Part shown: positions 27,724 through 45,512 of the stretch, in pieces
How positions within the stretch are numbered: the first letter of the stretch is position 1
Layout: the number at the start of each line of letters is the position of its first letter
Assembly: GCF_964204645.1 (NCBI RefSeq)
Contig: NC_134034.1
Coordinates: 10,225,414 to 10,289,413, forward strand
Reading direction: 5' to 3'
DNA from: Tubulanus polymorphus
Taxonomy: Eukaryota > Nemertea > Palaeonemertea > Tubulaniformes > Tubulanidae
Length of the DNA: 64,000 bases
The notes under the pieces: generated by a model
Database searches by the model: none
Told to the model about the DNA's origin: nothing
The model's input: the letters and a program-made list of their open reading frames with translations, nothing else
Position numbers and translations under genes: made by a program

Positions 27724-30700
27724 ATGTCTGGACGCGTTATAATCGTAACCGGGGCGAGCAGCGGCATCGGTCAAAAAGCGGCCGAATACCTGTGCGAGCG
27801 CGGCGACAACGTCATCCTGGCGTGTCGCAACGCGGAACGCGGCCAGGCCACCGTCGATCGTATCAAGAAGAAGAATCCGGAAGCCCTCGCTCATTTTATG
27901 GAGGTCAGTAGTATTCGCATTGTTAGCCTAACTCAGAGGAAAAGTGATAATAATTCTTGAGTTTTTGGGGGTGTTCCCCGCTAGGGTCCCCCACATCCCA
28001 TTCAATTGGCGATTCGCGACTTTACAATTGAAGGCTTAAAACACCCACCCAGCCCTATATATAGCTAATAGTTACTGCTGTTATTATCGTAATTAGCAAT
28101 TAACGACCTATTATTAACGAGAAAATTATTAATCCTTGTACGTAATTAGGAGATTAATTATTCTCGATTTGGTTCAGTTTCGACTGGGGATGTTATTGGC
28201 CTATTTTAAAAGTGGAACGTGTAACACCAGCTGTGTCACCAGGTGGCGTTGCTATTAGTTCAATCTTTTGTTCAACGTCGAAGTATCAGTGTTTAAAGTA
28301 TCTGGAATGAATCAAATTAGCTTAAAAAAAGATTCACCACTAAATTGAGGGAATTTTGATGAAATGCACATCTATGTTGGATCATTAATCGTGGAATCCA
28401 CTCATGTGGCAAGCGAGGGTCCACCAGGTGTCGCTTACGATGCGTGAAGCAACCAGCGATGTCAGATTTATTCTCAGATTCGATTATTAAAATCCAACCA
28501 CAATTTCTCAAAAATTGATGAAGAAAAATAGCACCGTCTGCGAAAAATCATTTGAAAGTTAATCAGGGGTAGATTTAGCACTTTGAAAAGGGGAGAACAA
28601 GCGCAAAATGAAGGCGATCGGATGGCGAAGCTGCTCCAGCGCGTTCCATCGGCCCTAGACCCCATCATTTAAGTTGATTGGGAAATCTTTCCGACGTCCA
28701 GAAAATTTAGGAAAAATAAACGCAATGTGACGAATTGGTGAGCGTATTTTAGCAATATAATTGAAAGAGAATATTGCGGCGATGATGATTCCGTCCTCCG
28801 TAACGTAATTCAAATTTTCAGCTTCCATCCTCCAGCAAACTAGTTTGTTATATACATTGGCTTGAAAAAGTTTGTTACTCGGCCAGACAGGAGGCTTACG
28901 AAAAATTTTCGAAAACAGATTTTCTTAAGGGGTCATTCATTTATAACGTACGCATTAGGGGAGGGGGAGGGGTCAGTGCAATTGCGTACTGTAATGCTTA
29001 ATGTATACGAAAAAATGGCCGATTTTGCGTACAGAGGGGGAGGGGGGGGTTGAAAAATTCAAATTTTATGCGTACGTAATTAATGAATGATCCCTAAGAC
29101 TTTGCATTGCGATAAAACCGTTTAAATTTGAATCGTATTTTCGATAGTTGGATCTGGCGAGCGTGGAGTCGATTCGTAAGTTCGTCGAAGCGTTCCACGC
29201 GACCGGTAAAAAGTTACACGTTCTCGTCAACAACGCCGGAATGTCGCTCGGGTTCAAGTCGACGAAACGCGAGACGACGACAGACGGATTCGAAATCACG
29301 TTCGGAACTAATCATTTAGGTGAGTGTGAATCGTCGGTCAAACAAGGTGCGACCACTTTCCAAGAGATGTTATATTTTAATCGGGGAAATTTTGTTGAAG
29401 GGTCAGGGAAATATTAGGGGTATTTTGGTCAAATTATTGCGCAACTGCGAGATATATATTGTTACAATGTAATTTATTTTGTATTTCAAGGTCCGTTCTT
29501 GTTGACTAATTTATTGTTGGATGATCTGAAGCAGACGGCTGAGGAGACCGGCGACGCGCGCGTTATCATGGTCGCCAGCAGCGCTCACGATAAAGCCACA
29601 ATGGGTCGTCGATTCCGTAAGTTTGTACTGCGTCGTCCGACTGCGGAGGATTTTTTTCACCCATTTAGGCGCTTACTGAATTATTAGAAACCAAGTCTAG
29701 ACCATAGTATGTGCTGAGGATAAAAATCTGATAACAAAACCACCAAATTAATGATTTACCGAGATCAGCAGGACTGATTTAGGAGAAGTCTACTGTCATT
29801 GGGATGAATGAAAGTGATGCAGACGCTACCACGAAATTTGAAATTTTCTCCTTAAAAACTCCTTTTTCCAGGAATGACTGATCTATAGGGACCCTGTATA
29901 TCCAGGAATGACTGATCTGTAGGGACCCTGTATATCCAGGAATGACTGATCTGTAGGGACCCTGTATATCCAGGAATGACTGATCTGTAGGGACCCTGTA
30001 TATCCAGGAATGACTGATCTGTAGGGACCCTGTATATCCAGGAATGGCTGATCTGTAGGGACCCTGTATATCCAGGAATGGCTGATCTGTAGGGACCCTG
30101 TATATCCAGTAATGACTGATCTGTAGGGCCCCTGTATATCCAGTAATGACTGATCTGTAGGGACCCTGTATATCCAGGAATGACTGATCTGTAGGGACCC
30201 TGTATATCCAGGAATGACTGATCTGTAGGGACCCTGTATATCCAGGAATGACTGATCTGTAGGGACCCTGTATATCCAGGAATGACTGATCTGTAGGGAC
30301 CCTGTATATCCAGGAATGACTGATCTGTAGGGACCCTGTATATCCAGGAATGGCTGATCTGTAGGGTCCCTGTATATCCAGGAATGGCTGATCTGTAGGG
30401 ACCCTGTATATCCAGGAATGACTGATCTGTAGGGACCCTGTATATCCAGGAATGTCTGATCTGTAGGGACCCTGTATATCCAGGAATGACTGATCTGTAG
30501 GGACCCTGTATATCCAGGAATGGCTGATCTGTAGGGACCCTGTATATCCAGTAATGACTGATCTGTAGGGACCCTGTATATCCAGGAATGACTGATCTGT
30601 AGGGACCCTGTATATCCAGGAATGTCTGATCTGTAGGGATCCCGTGTTTTGTTGTTTGCAGGTGTGGTGGATATGGACATGGAAGACTTGCACCTCGTTA

Positions 30701-33505
30701 AACCGGGAGCGTTCACCGGCGTTCAGGCGTACAAAGACTCCAAGGCGTCGAATATAATGTTCATGAGAAAACTGGCGAAAGACCTCGACGGAACGAACGT
30801 GTCGATTAACGCCATGTGCCCAGGTAAAGCAATATTCTAACACCCTGGCCTTAAAAAAGAATGGGTTTTTTACTTGGGCTCTAAATCCAGTTCCACATGA
30901 TTTTAATTTGACTGTGAACCCAGTTCCACAGTTGTGTACTGTTGAATGGGACAGCCCAGTTCCACAGTTGTATGGTTCTAATTTGACTGTGAACCCAGTT
31001 CTACAGTTGTGTACCGTTGTATGTGACAGCCCAGTTCCACAGATGTATGGTTCTAATTTGACTGTGAACCCAGTTCTACAGTTGTGTAGCGTCAAATGTG
31101 ACTGAGCCCAGTTCCACACTTGTGTGGTTCTAATTTGACTGTGAACACAGTTGTGTCTGTGTTTAATTTGACTCTAGATCCAGTTCTACAGTTGTGTGGG
31201 TTTGAGTTGACTCTGGGCTCTGTTCTGCAGTCATGCGCTTTAGACTCTGGACCCGGTTCTGCAGTCATGCACTCTAAACTCAGTGCCTCAGTTGTGTGCA
31301 TTTGATTTCACTTCGGAACAAATTTCTGTTTGCAGGATTTATCCCGTCGACCGGTTTGGGCAGGAACAATCCGGCCGGAATTAAAGTGTTGATGAAGTTG
31401 TTTTCCGTTCTGAGACCAGTGATGAAAACCATTAAAACAGTAGAGCACGGAGCCAATATGATCTACGAGTTAGCTGATGAAGAAAAATTCAAAGGTAATT
31501 AGAAAAAAAAAATATTAAATTCATTAAGAAGTCGAAGTTCATGCGGATCATCGGAGGCTTGATGGAAAGGTATGTTTTAAGAGCGAAAACTAAGATCGCG
31601 TTTGTAAGTGGTCGTTCATGAGACGGCTGCTCGACGGTTTGAACTTCTGTCGCAAGAAAAACTTCCTGCATCGCGACATCAAGTGTTCGAACATCCTCAT
31701 GAATAACGAGTAAGTTTCGGGCGCTAACGTTTCGATGCGAATATTCTTCCGACCGAGTTCTGATCGTCAGAGGCATCTGTTAATGATTCGTAGCCACGTT
31801 TTAAGAATGACACTGAGGTCGTTTGAAAGTCGTTGGTGTTCGGTCACAGTTTGTATCGGTTTGAACATTCTTCAGACCGAGTTCTGATCGTCATAGGCAT
31901 CTGTTAATGATTCGTAGCCACGTTTTAAGAATGACACTGAGGTCGTTTGAAAGTCGTTGGTGTTCGGTCACAGTTTGTATCGGTTTGAACAATCTTCAGA
32001 CCGAGTTCTGATCGTTTATCATTCTAACAGCACTATCACAGGAAAATCAGACAGCTTCACGAAAAAATAATTTCAATAATTTCAGACCTTGTCGTTAAAA
32101 TTCAGATCTGCGAAAAAAAATATAATAAATCGTCAGAAAATCAAGTGGTTTAGAAATAACCATAACTAAATCCGGGTCAAAGTATTAGCCCGGGTCTTAT
32201 CTAGAAACTTAATACATACCGACAAAATCCCGCAGATTGGTCTGAAAATTACGACTTGGAAACATAAACCTGTTATGATTCGTAGCCACGTTTTAAGTGT
32301 TGAACTACGATTGTGTTTCTAAGTCGTCACTCTTCGGTCGCGGTTTGTATCGATGTGAATATTCTTCAGATTCAGAGTTCATCGTAGATGATTAAAATCA
32401 GTCGCGTTTAAAACACGAGAAAGTTTGAAAGTCGAAAGAATTAAACTAAATAAGCTCTCTAACTCAATGAACTCCCACATTTCAGGTGTAACCGGAAAAT
32501 ATTTGGTCGACCTCGAAGAAGGCGAGAGCAGCGAAGAGACTCGCGACGAGGAGAAAATCGAAAAACTCTGGCAGATGAGCGGCGGGTATCTGAAAATGGA
32601 CGGATTCGAGCCGTTGGATGTACCCGAGCCGCCCCCGGAGCCCGAACCCGAAACCGCCAAAGAGGAAACAGTTAAAGAAGAGAAGACCGAAGATAAAAAA
32701 GTAGAGGAGGCGAAAACCGATGATGCCAAAGAGGTAAAAGAAGGAAATTCTTATAGGGTTTTTAGGATCAACTGTGTTGATCTCTATAGAATGGTTCTGA
32801 GAGTAACTTTCTGTTAGCTCTTGGTGGCACAAATTGTAACCACTGAATATACACTGCTGATATTTTTTTATTAGGTGGGAGATAGGTGTTGGAATTAATA
32901 TGGCGAGTTTCATCCATCAGCTCTAAGCTATTTGGAAGTACTGGGAGAAAATGTGCAAAATTTCAATGGATCTTTCCCCCATTCTACTAATCGATGCTTG
33001 ACCTTGTATCTTGATGATAACATCACAGGGAAAGCCCTTCAGGAGGGTATCACATGGAAAGCTCTTTAGAAGGGCTTTTCCAGTGACATCATTATCAAGC
33101 TGTAATAGGGAAACCCAGTACCATGTATATCATCAGTTGAACATGCTTCCACTACACAGTGCACCATGTTTCATCTTTATTAGCTGTTTATACGTTATTT
33201 CAAATCGAGAACAAATCCATTTTTGTGCTCAAAGGTAAAATGTACACAGTTGATCCTACTGGAACCCATGGTCCTTTATTAATATACAGATTAGAACTTT
33301 AGCCTGAGGGGATTTGTAAATCGGCGAAAAGTGGCGCCACCTTTTTTTTCCGGTTTTTCGAGTTAGTCTCAATTTGCAAACGATTCGGTATTTCATTCGT
33401 GTTTCATCGCAGGACGAAGCGAAAGACGAAAAAGATGAAACCACTAAAGGCGAAATGGAACCGGAAGACAAAGATAACGACGCCAAAGAAATCAAAGACG
33501 AATAA
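27724..33505 (+). CDS. Short-chain dehydrogenase/reductase with acidic C-terminal tail
   Basis: NAD(P)-dependent SDR of the retinol dehydrogenase / protochlorophyllide reductase-like type; substrate not deducible. Seven exons, 27724-27903, 29148-29319, 29491-29616, 30662-30823, 31336-31494, 32486-32733 and 33413-33505, all with GT-AG introns, sum to 1,140 nt (379 residues). Cofactor motif TGASSGIG at residues 9-16, NNAG at 88-91, catalytic Ser near 147 (VASSAHD), and Y183-x3-K187 (YKDSK). The core ends around residue 305 (KLWQMSGG). It is followed by about 75 residues dominated by Glu, Lys, Asp and Pro ([19 protein letters not shown]), unusual for the family. Introns hold a MITE (intron 1), a 34 bp array (intron 3), the 39 bp minisatellite (intron 4) and a kinase exon fragment (intron 5). 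Confidence 0.93.
28927..29096. repeat. MITE in SDR intron 1
   Basis: Ends AAGGGGTCATTCATTTATAA and TTAATGAATGATCCCT are inverted repeats, with GTACGCA / TGCGTAC just inside. The interior has G-rich runs (GGGGAGGGGGAGGGG). Typical of a non-autonomous DNA transposon. Confidence 0.8.
29869..30643. repeat. 34 bp minisatellite, about 23 copies (SDR intron 3)
   Basis: Unit AGGAATGACTGATCTGTAGG + GACCCTGTATATCC, with few variants (GGCTG, GTCTG, CAGTAATG). It ends 18 bp before the acceptor of SDR exon 4. The unit also occurs once outside arrays, at the end of a dispersed repeat near 48482-48515. Long open frames on the minus strand are a by-product, since the unit has no stop in any minus frame. Confidence 0.97.
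30880..31310 (+). repeat. 39 bp minisatellite, locus 3 (SDR intron 4)
   Basis: About ten degenerate units with the core CCAGTTCCACAGTTGTG and TAATTTGACTGTGAACC. It fills most of the intron between exons 4 and 5. Confidence 0.85.
31609..31709 (+). pseudogene. CDK12/CDK13-type kinase exon fragment in SDR intron 5
   Basis: Frame reads [16 protein letters not shown] then [16 protein letters not shown], the HRD catalytic loop in the form characteristic of CDK12/13 ([13 protein letters not shown]). It is followed by a good donor (GA|GTAAGT) and preceded by a TTTGTAAG boundary. No neighbouring kinase exon is visible, and it sits in the same orientation as the SDR gene but is not part of it. A genomic rather than retroposed fragment, since splice signals and intron flank are kept. 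Confidence 0.75.
31741..32030. repeat. 124 bp tandem repeat after the kinase fragment
   Basis: ACCGAGTTCTGATCGT recurs at 124 bp spacing (31752, 31876, 32000) with shared GATTCGTAGCCACGTTTTAA; a more diverged piece is near 32277-32375. May derive from the intron that followed the kinase exon. Confidence 0.8.
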
Positions 33506-33751
33506 ACCGCGCCATCGACCGTCACCGTGGCAACCGCGCCGAGTACGTTCCCGTGGGCCATTGTTGTCGATGTAATTTTTCCGCCAGCGCGGCGCGCGGT
33601 ATAGTAGTTTCAGCACGTACGACGAAAGCGCGACCGATCGAAAAAGAGAGACACCTAGTGGAGATCAAATGTACTACTATCATAATATAACTATTATTTG
33701 TATGGATGTATTTTAACAATGAAAACGAAGAACTGCTTATATATATATGTA

Positions 33752-33782
<31 letters not shown>

Positions 33783-34120
33783 GTATAAATGTATTAATTA
33801 TTATGATTATTATTATTGGCATTACAGCGGTCATAAATGTATGTACATAGACTATTATCAATATTATTATTATTACTATGATTAATTATAGTTAACCGAG
33901 ATTGGGACCAGTGTTATAATGTAGTATAGGTTCGGTGTTGTAATTCGAAATGTCGTTTGACTGAAAGAAGAGAAGAATTGTTCAGAACTAAACCATGTAA
34001 GCTGCCAACTGTTCCTTAACTGTAGGTCTTAGGCCCCTTACATACTGGTATTAACCGATTCGCATTAACTCTAGCCCCCCCCCCCCTGAGATATTCTGGT
34101 ATTATGCGTACTGATTAACG

Positions 34121-34320
34121 AAAAGTGTTACTGAGGGTCTTACCCCCTTGATTGTTGATAATTTGAACAGAAATATGAAAGATGTTACTGAGGGTCTAAC
34201 CTCCCTTGCTTGCTGATTAATTTGAACCGAAATATGAAAGGTGTTACTGAGGGTCTAACCTCCCTTGATTACTGATTAATTTGAACAGAAATATGAAAGG
34301 TGTTACTGAGGGTCTTACCT
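34121..34320. repeat. 57-59 bp tandem repeat, about 4 copies
   Basis: TGTTACTGAGGGTCT recurs at about 34126, 34184, 34243 and 34302 with ATTTGAACAGAAATATGAAA between. Confidence 0.85.
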
Positions 34321-36825
34321 ACCTTGGGTACTGATAAATTAGAGGACAGTTTGGATGACAATTTTATCGAAAAGAGAACATTTCAACTAATTATAGGACT
34401 AATTAGATACCGTTTAGAACTTAGCGCGTGGAAGTTGGCAGCGTTGGATGACTCGCTAAGATGAACGACGACATATATAGATATATATATATATATATAT
34501 TGAAACCTGCTAGTGCTGCTACTGCTGACACCTATCTGTCATTGTTGTAACTATGATCACGTCTGTTGTCGTCATTCTTGCCACAAAATGTCGTCTGCTG
34601 CAAGCATCGATTGTCGTTCCTCTTTTTGGTTGGTGTTTCGTCCATTGTTCATCGTCATCATCACGATCATCATCATTGACAGGTTTAATCGTCGCAACTA
34701 CACGAGCATCACGCGGTTTTTACGCGCAATAGTTATCGTTTACGGTGTGATATTTTTTTCGTTTTAGGGCGTAGGGAGTTATTTAATCGATCGAGAACAA
34801 TGTTTTGTTTTTTTTTTTTTCACGATCTTGAAAATACTCTCTTAGTTCGATGTAGCTTAGTTATAGAAACTATATTCGAGAGATGAATATATCGATGGAC
34901 ATTCTTTGCAGGGAACTGAGGCGGCTTCGGCGGGCCATTGAAATTGCCAATATTTATTTGCTGAAGGTTATTCCAAAACTTGGACTTGGCCGGCTCTCAT
35001 CCCTCTGAACTGTTGTGCAATACAGCTATGATTACAAATAGCCCCAGTATAGATAGACTTCGATACGAGCCGGGTCAAGGACTTACTTCCACCAGCCTGG
35101 CTTTGTAATCAAATTGTAGAGGCATCTGTTTTGTTACAACCTTGTTTAACGAGTGAAAACTAAGATCGTTAGAAAGTCTTGCGCATTTAAACGAGAAAGT
35201 TATGCAGTTATTGGTCCAATATCAGTTCAAACTCGAAGAAGCCACGTTCTGGTTTGAATGATCGTGGGTGGCTCCGAAAATATCCAAATCACAGAATTCG
35301 GATTCATCTGTTTCTCTCAAGCGGCTGGCTCTGGGTGGACGAGGTTTTGAAATCGACCAGTGAAAGAATGTCCATCATGAAGGATCGTCGTTTCTGGTTA
35401 TTATTATGAAACTTGATTTTGGCGTCTGTACGGGTTTGAAAGTGAATTTATGTGGCTTTAACGGTAGTAGGATCTATTAGCTTAGAAACAGTAGCTAGAT
35501 AGCGATCAAGAATAGTAAAATTTTGATCCAGAAAAAAATCGATCATGCGAAATGTTTATATTTTTCGAAGAAAAAATCCACCATTCCATTTCGGGCTTCG
35601 ACTGGCCAATTATAGAATAGAGCTATTCTAGCTAGGTGAAAGAAAGTCTTGATGTATTTGATGTATTATTTAGAGGCATTTCTTGCGAGGGCATTTTTTT
35701 CATCGTCTAAATATGTGTCTTAGGTCATTCTGTAGTCGGAAAAGATGGCTGCCAATACGGGTACTTCTGCCTGCGAACATAACCCGTATAATTGTTAATG
35801 TACATGAGGGACGGGGGCTTGCAATTCAGCGAAGTATCGGAAGTTGAATTCATAAATTATCGGCGGTCGGATTGATGTCAAGTATGGATTTCGGTTTAAA
35901 AAATTGAAATAAATCCGCGATTGAATCATGAAAAATTTACGAAGAGCATCGAAGTATTTTGGTCCTTTTGATTTGTCGTATACCATGGAGCCCATAGTTG
36001 TGGCACGAGCTGTGCTTGAAGTGTTAAGAAATTTTACCTCAATCCGTCAGTGACCGACCGCTTTTTAGTTTTTTGTACCACTGCAAAGTTTTCTGAAGTC
36101 CAATATTGCTTGTTAGCTTAGCTATTGTAAGCATATGATGCGCCATAGCGTAGGTGGATTGTTTTGTGCGGATACAGGCCGCCATCTTTTCCGTAGAGGT
36201 TGATAATGGAATAATTATTTTTTAACGTTAGGGTTAGTAGTAGTTTAGTGTAGTTTCATTCTACGTGGATACCTCTTGTCTAAAACGCAAAAAAAAAATT
36301 ATGAACCATTCCCGAGTCACACGGGTTATATGAGAATAAACGATATTAGGGTTTTACGCTTGCGGACTAATTACTTGATTACTTAATGGCAAATTTATAT
36401 AAACACATTCATATTTTACGCCAAAACGAAAATGATTTGAAGGTCTATATTTTCGCGATTTCTTTTTAATTTTGTACGATTTGCAAGCGTTATCATACAT
36501 TAAAAAAAAGATATTTCCGAATTTAAATTTTGTAATTTTCATTACACACAAATATATATATACATATATGCGTGCGCCATCACTTGTCCTTCCTCCTAAA
36601 ATCGTAAAGTTTATTTTTAGCTATTTTTTTACGCGTGAACTGAGAATGATATGCATTAAATTTAGATGCTACATTGTTATATTTCTACGAACTGACGTCA
36701 GTCGTAGCTGACGATTTCTTACTTGAAGAAATTTTCAGCGGTCGCTTATCAAATAGCCTACCGAGCTGGTAATGCAGACTCAGCGTTTCTCCTTACTTTG
36801 TTTAGTTGATCTGTGAAATGTCTCT

Positions 36826-37110
36826 TACCGCAGTAAAGGTGGAAACTGGTAAAATTCTGCCCCAAGTTTGTATCAAATACTGAGTAAGAGTTTGAGAAAT
36901 ACAGTAGAATCGGTCCTTTACTGCGGTCAAGTTGAGACTGGTAAAATTCTACCCCGAGTTGGTGTCAAATACTGAGTAAGAGTTTGTGAAATACAGTAGA
37001 CTCTGTCTCTAACTGCGGTAATGTTGAGACTGGTAAAATTCTACCCAGAGTTGGTGTCAAATACTGAGTAAGAGTTTGTGAAATACAGTCAACTCCGTCT
37101 CTTACTGTGG
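36826..37110. repeat. 92 bp tandem repeat, 3 copies
   Basis: TACTGAGTAAGAGTTTG recurs at 92 bp spacing (36879, 36971, 37063), with GACTGGTAAAATTCTACCC between. Confidence 0.85.
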
Positions 37111-38989
37111 TGAAAGGTTAAGCCATTTATTTTGATAGTCTCATAACGAAAATAGAACAACCATCATTTACAGAAACCAAATGTGATATTTTGTCTAAAA
37201 CTAATTATTATAGATACAAATAGCTGCTTTTCAATGAGATTCATTTTTACTTGTTCGAAAAAAAGATTGCCTACATATACAGCATACACATGTTTACTAT
37301 AAGTGTATCATCACCACTCAAGGCTACGGATTGACAAAAGTCATTGCCCGTGGTTTCATGAACAAAAAGTTAAAACTTAAAATGGTTAAGTCGGAATTGT
37401 CATACTTATCGATGCTGCGAAGTTTTCAGTTCATTTTGTATTGACTACTTCGTGTGAAGAATAAGTACAGCCATTCAAGCTTAACCGTTTCAAGCCTAAC
37501 TTTTTCTTTGTGAAGCCCACGCTCATGCCTTTAAAAATGCTTCTTTTGTAAGAATTTTTTCTTTGCTCGCTTTATACTCTATAAGATAATTTAAAACGAT
37601 GGTGCTGCGTACGTACATGCTTTGTAGGGGTGTTCATAAAATTCTCTAGGATTTGTGCTCTTGCATAATCTTTTTTTCCGCGTTATAAAATCGTATCCCG
37701 CAATAACACAACCAGTCGGTGCATTTGTCTTCGCGCGTCTTGGTCGTGAAATTTCGAAAGAAACAAAAAAATTCGTCCCAATTATTTTCTACCGTTTTTT
37801 TTTTTTTCAGTCTAATTTTTTGTTCAAAACAAAGTAAAAAATGAATTTTTTAAATTTTTAGGAAACTCGTTTTTCCGTATTTTCGAGTTGTTTCAAGAAT
37901 GAATGTATGTTTCGCTCTGCAATCGAATTAGACGTTTACGAAATGGATTGTTAACACAATTACCTGGTAATATTATCGGTTAAGATATTCTCGGTGTTAA
38001 GTCGTTCGCACCTGTTTGCTTTATCATCACTTATGATCCTCACTTGCCAGGGTTCGACCGAGACCACCGTGGCCAGTTCGATACGACGAATGCGTGAGGC
38101 GTTTTTATTTAAAAGCAACTCGGTTTAAATCGGTTCGCTCGATTGGTTGGCTATCACGTGATAAATGACCCTACCCTCTAGACCGTAAACGCCAATATTC
38201 TGCGGTTGAAAAGCCGCCATTTTGTTTCTCACGATCTATATCTGCACCATCTTGGAAATCGAATCAAAGTGCAGCGAGAAGGGATATGACCGCGTTGGGT
38301 AGACGAGTTGGTACTTCAGCCGCGAGCGCACGCGCATTTTTGGCCCGGAACAACTGTTCACGCGGGTGCCAAATGGGCCTGTTTGTTTAAGAAATGAACG
38401 ATGCGTTCAGTTTTGACACGAATTGCTTGAATGAAAAAACGCCCATACTCAAGTTGTAGTGTACATGTCGACTGTGGCAAGTGAGGGCCCATTATCATAA
38501 TTTATGATGTTATTTATCATTGTGCATGCCATTTATCTGCCAGGCTCGGGTATCTTCGGGTCCTAGTAACGTCGTAATCGTGTATCTCCATCGTTTTCGT
38601 CGTCTTCAAACTGAACTATAAGATATTAATTAATCGATGAATATAAAATTTTACGAAAAATAAAAAGATTAAGATCTTGGAAATCTTATTTCATTACGAA
38701 CTGTTTCAAAATTATATGTATCGAATAAATGAATTATAATAATAAAAATCTGTGTGAATTTCCATTAAAATCCTGTTGTTGTTTTTTTTTTTTTTTTGTA
38801 CAGATTTTCTCAGCGCCAGATTTTGGTTGCCAATAATGTCAGATGTTTCACTTTTTAGTTGCTATATTTGATTATGAAATTGTCACTCGGGTGAAGTCCT
38901 GGCCATTTGTGAAGTATGGCCCAGTTTTAGAAAATATGTCTGGCATTAGTAGTATGGTAAATTCTCAAACATTTCTCTGGTTAAAGGTC

Positions 38990-39200
38990 TGAACACATCT
39001 GAATTGAGGATGATCAGTTTTTGAAAGAGTGCTGATAAAATGTCTAATGTCTGGCGTTTGTAGTTCATCTTTAATTTGAAAGATATGTGGACAATCAGTT
39101 TTTGAAAGTGTGCTGATAAAATGTCTGGTGTTTGTAGATCATTTTCAATAAGAAATGTTTCCTGAACACATATGACGTGTGGACGATCAAAAGTTGGAAA
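38990..39200. repeat. Dispersed repeat units (GTGCTGATAAAATGTCT type)
   Basis: Two to three units with GAACACAT, GATCAGTTTTTGAAAG, GTGCTGATAAAATGTCT and GGTGTTTGTAG. Same family as 40690-41020 and 13570-13725. Confidence 0.75.
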
Positions 39201-40426
39201 AATTGTGATAAAGCATCGAAGATTATTAGTCTTGGATTCTTGTTCTCCCTAAACTAATCTGCGTTCAACAATAGTATCATGACATTTTAGCCAGACTCAA
39301 TTTCCCTGATGAAACTTTCCTAGGCTATGCAAGACAAGCCTTAGAAGCCTTAGAAAGTAGGTTTTTTAATCCTATTTTCGACTATTGGCTGTTTTTTCTT
39401 CATTGGGGAATAAGAATTTATTCTAAATGGAGTTCGAATTTGTTTTCACTGAAATCTAATTTCTGCTGCATGCGCGACAGAAGCCTTAGAGCTAAAGACC
39501 TCTGCGTCACTGACTCAAAAAAATAAGGCGCATCTTTATTGTCATCTTGATTTTTTCAGGAAAATTCTTTGCCTGGTTTTTTTTCAACGGAAGTTTCTTA
39601 GTGCAGGGTCCAATCTAAGCACTTGTCCAATTGTCCGGGACAAGTATATTATCATCAGGGCAAGTAGGTTATCATTATCACTTGTCCTCCGGGCTAGTGC
39701 AATTTTATATCTCAAGCTTTTTCCCAAATGATACAACAGTTGGACTGCTTGTGTAGGGCAGGTAGATTTTTGAGGGGTATGTAAAATTTGAGATATGCTT
39801 GCCCTCGGGCAAGTGGTTTTTATTCCTTAGATAGGACCCTGTAATGTCAATTCATTTTTGTCTTCCATCGATTTTTCAGGGATATTTCTCTTAATCTTTT
39901 GAACACGTACCTCAAATTGGTCTTAAAATACGACCAGTGAAACTGAGCAGTCTAAATAAAACCATCGTTTTTATATCCATTTACTATTGAAGGATTGCTA
40001 AAAAGTATTCTTTAGCTCACATTGAAAACAGAAAAGATCAGCCATTTTCGTTAGTTTTAAGCTGTTTCCTGTGTTTCCATGCCTATGCACAATAATATTT
40101 GATGATTTTGAAGTAATTCTAAATGGTATGGATGGAAACATTGTTGAAGTTGATTCAGTTCATAAAGTGGAGTCTCTTTCCTCTTGAGTCAAATGAGTCA
40201 AAGAAGAATTTTTCCTTCGATACAGCATATAATGGATATAAAAACGATTGTTTAAGACTTCACAGTTAAACTGGTCATGACCGATTAGAGGAATGCTACA
40301 AAAGATGAATTGAAATAAATATCTCCAAAATTAATGTTGATGACAATAATAAATAAACCTAAGAAAATTTTGACGAATAAAACTCTCACAATAGAAATTA
40401 CACGGTAAATACAAATTAAATTCGGT

Positions 40427-40432
40427 TTTATT
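40427..40432 (-). promoter_or_regulatory. Polyadenylation signal AATAAA for IDI1
   Basis: Minus-strand AATAAA about ten bases after the IDI1 stop codon; would give a very short 3' UTR unless a later site is used. Confidence 0.4.
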
Positions 40433-40442
40433 TTCACGATAC

Positions 40443-45512
<5,070 letters not shown>

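Larger units (their letters stand above)
33506..40442. other. Large region between SDR and IDI1 3' ends
   Basis: No gene recognised in about 6.9 kb. The first part is presumably the SDR 3' UTR, with TA tracts at 33741-33780 and 34476-34500. Contains short tandem repeats (34121-34320, 36826-37110) and units of the 38990-39200 repeat. Around 38040-38400 there is a GC-richer patch with CACGTG and GCCGCCATTTTG words that could be promoter-like, but no first exon is evident. Confidence 0.4.

Noticed and set aside
29883-30716. 277-codon minus-strand open frame over the same region
   Set aside because: A second frame of the same 34 bp array; not a gene.
29779-31119. 446-codon minus-strand open frame with a repeating peptide ([11 protein letters not shown] type)
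   Set aside because: It is produced by the 34 bp minisatellite, whose unit has no stop in any minus frame. It crosses SDR exon 4 on the opposite strand.
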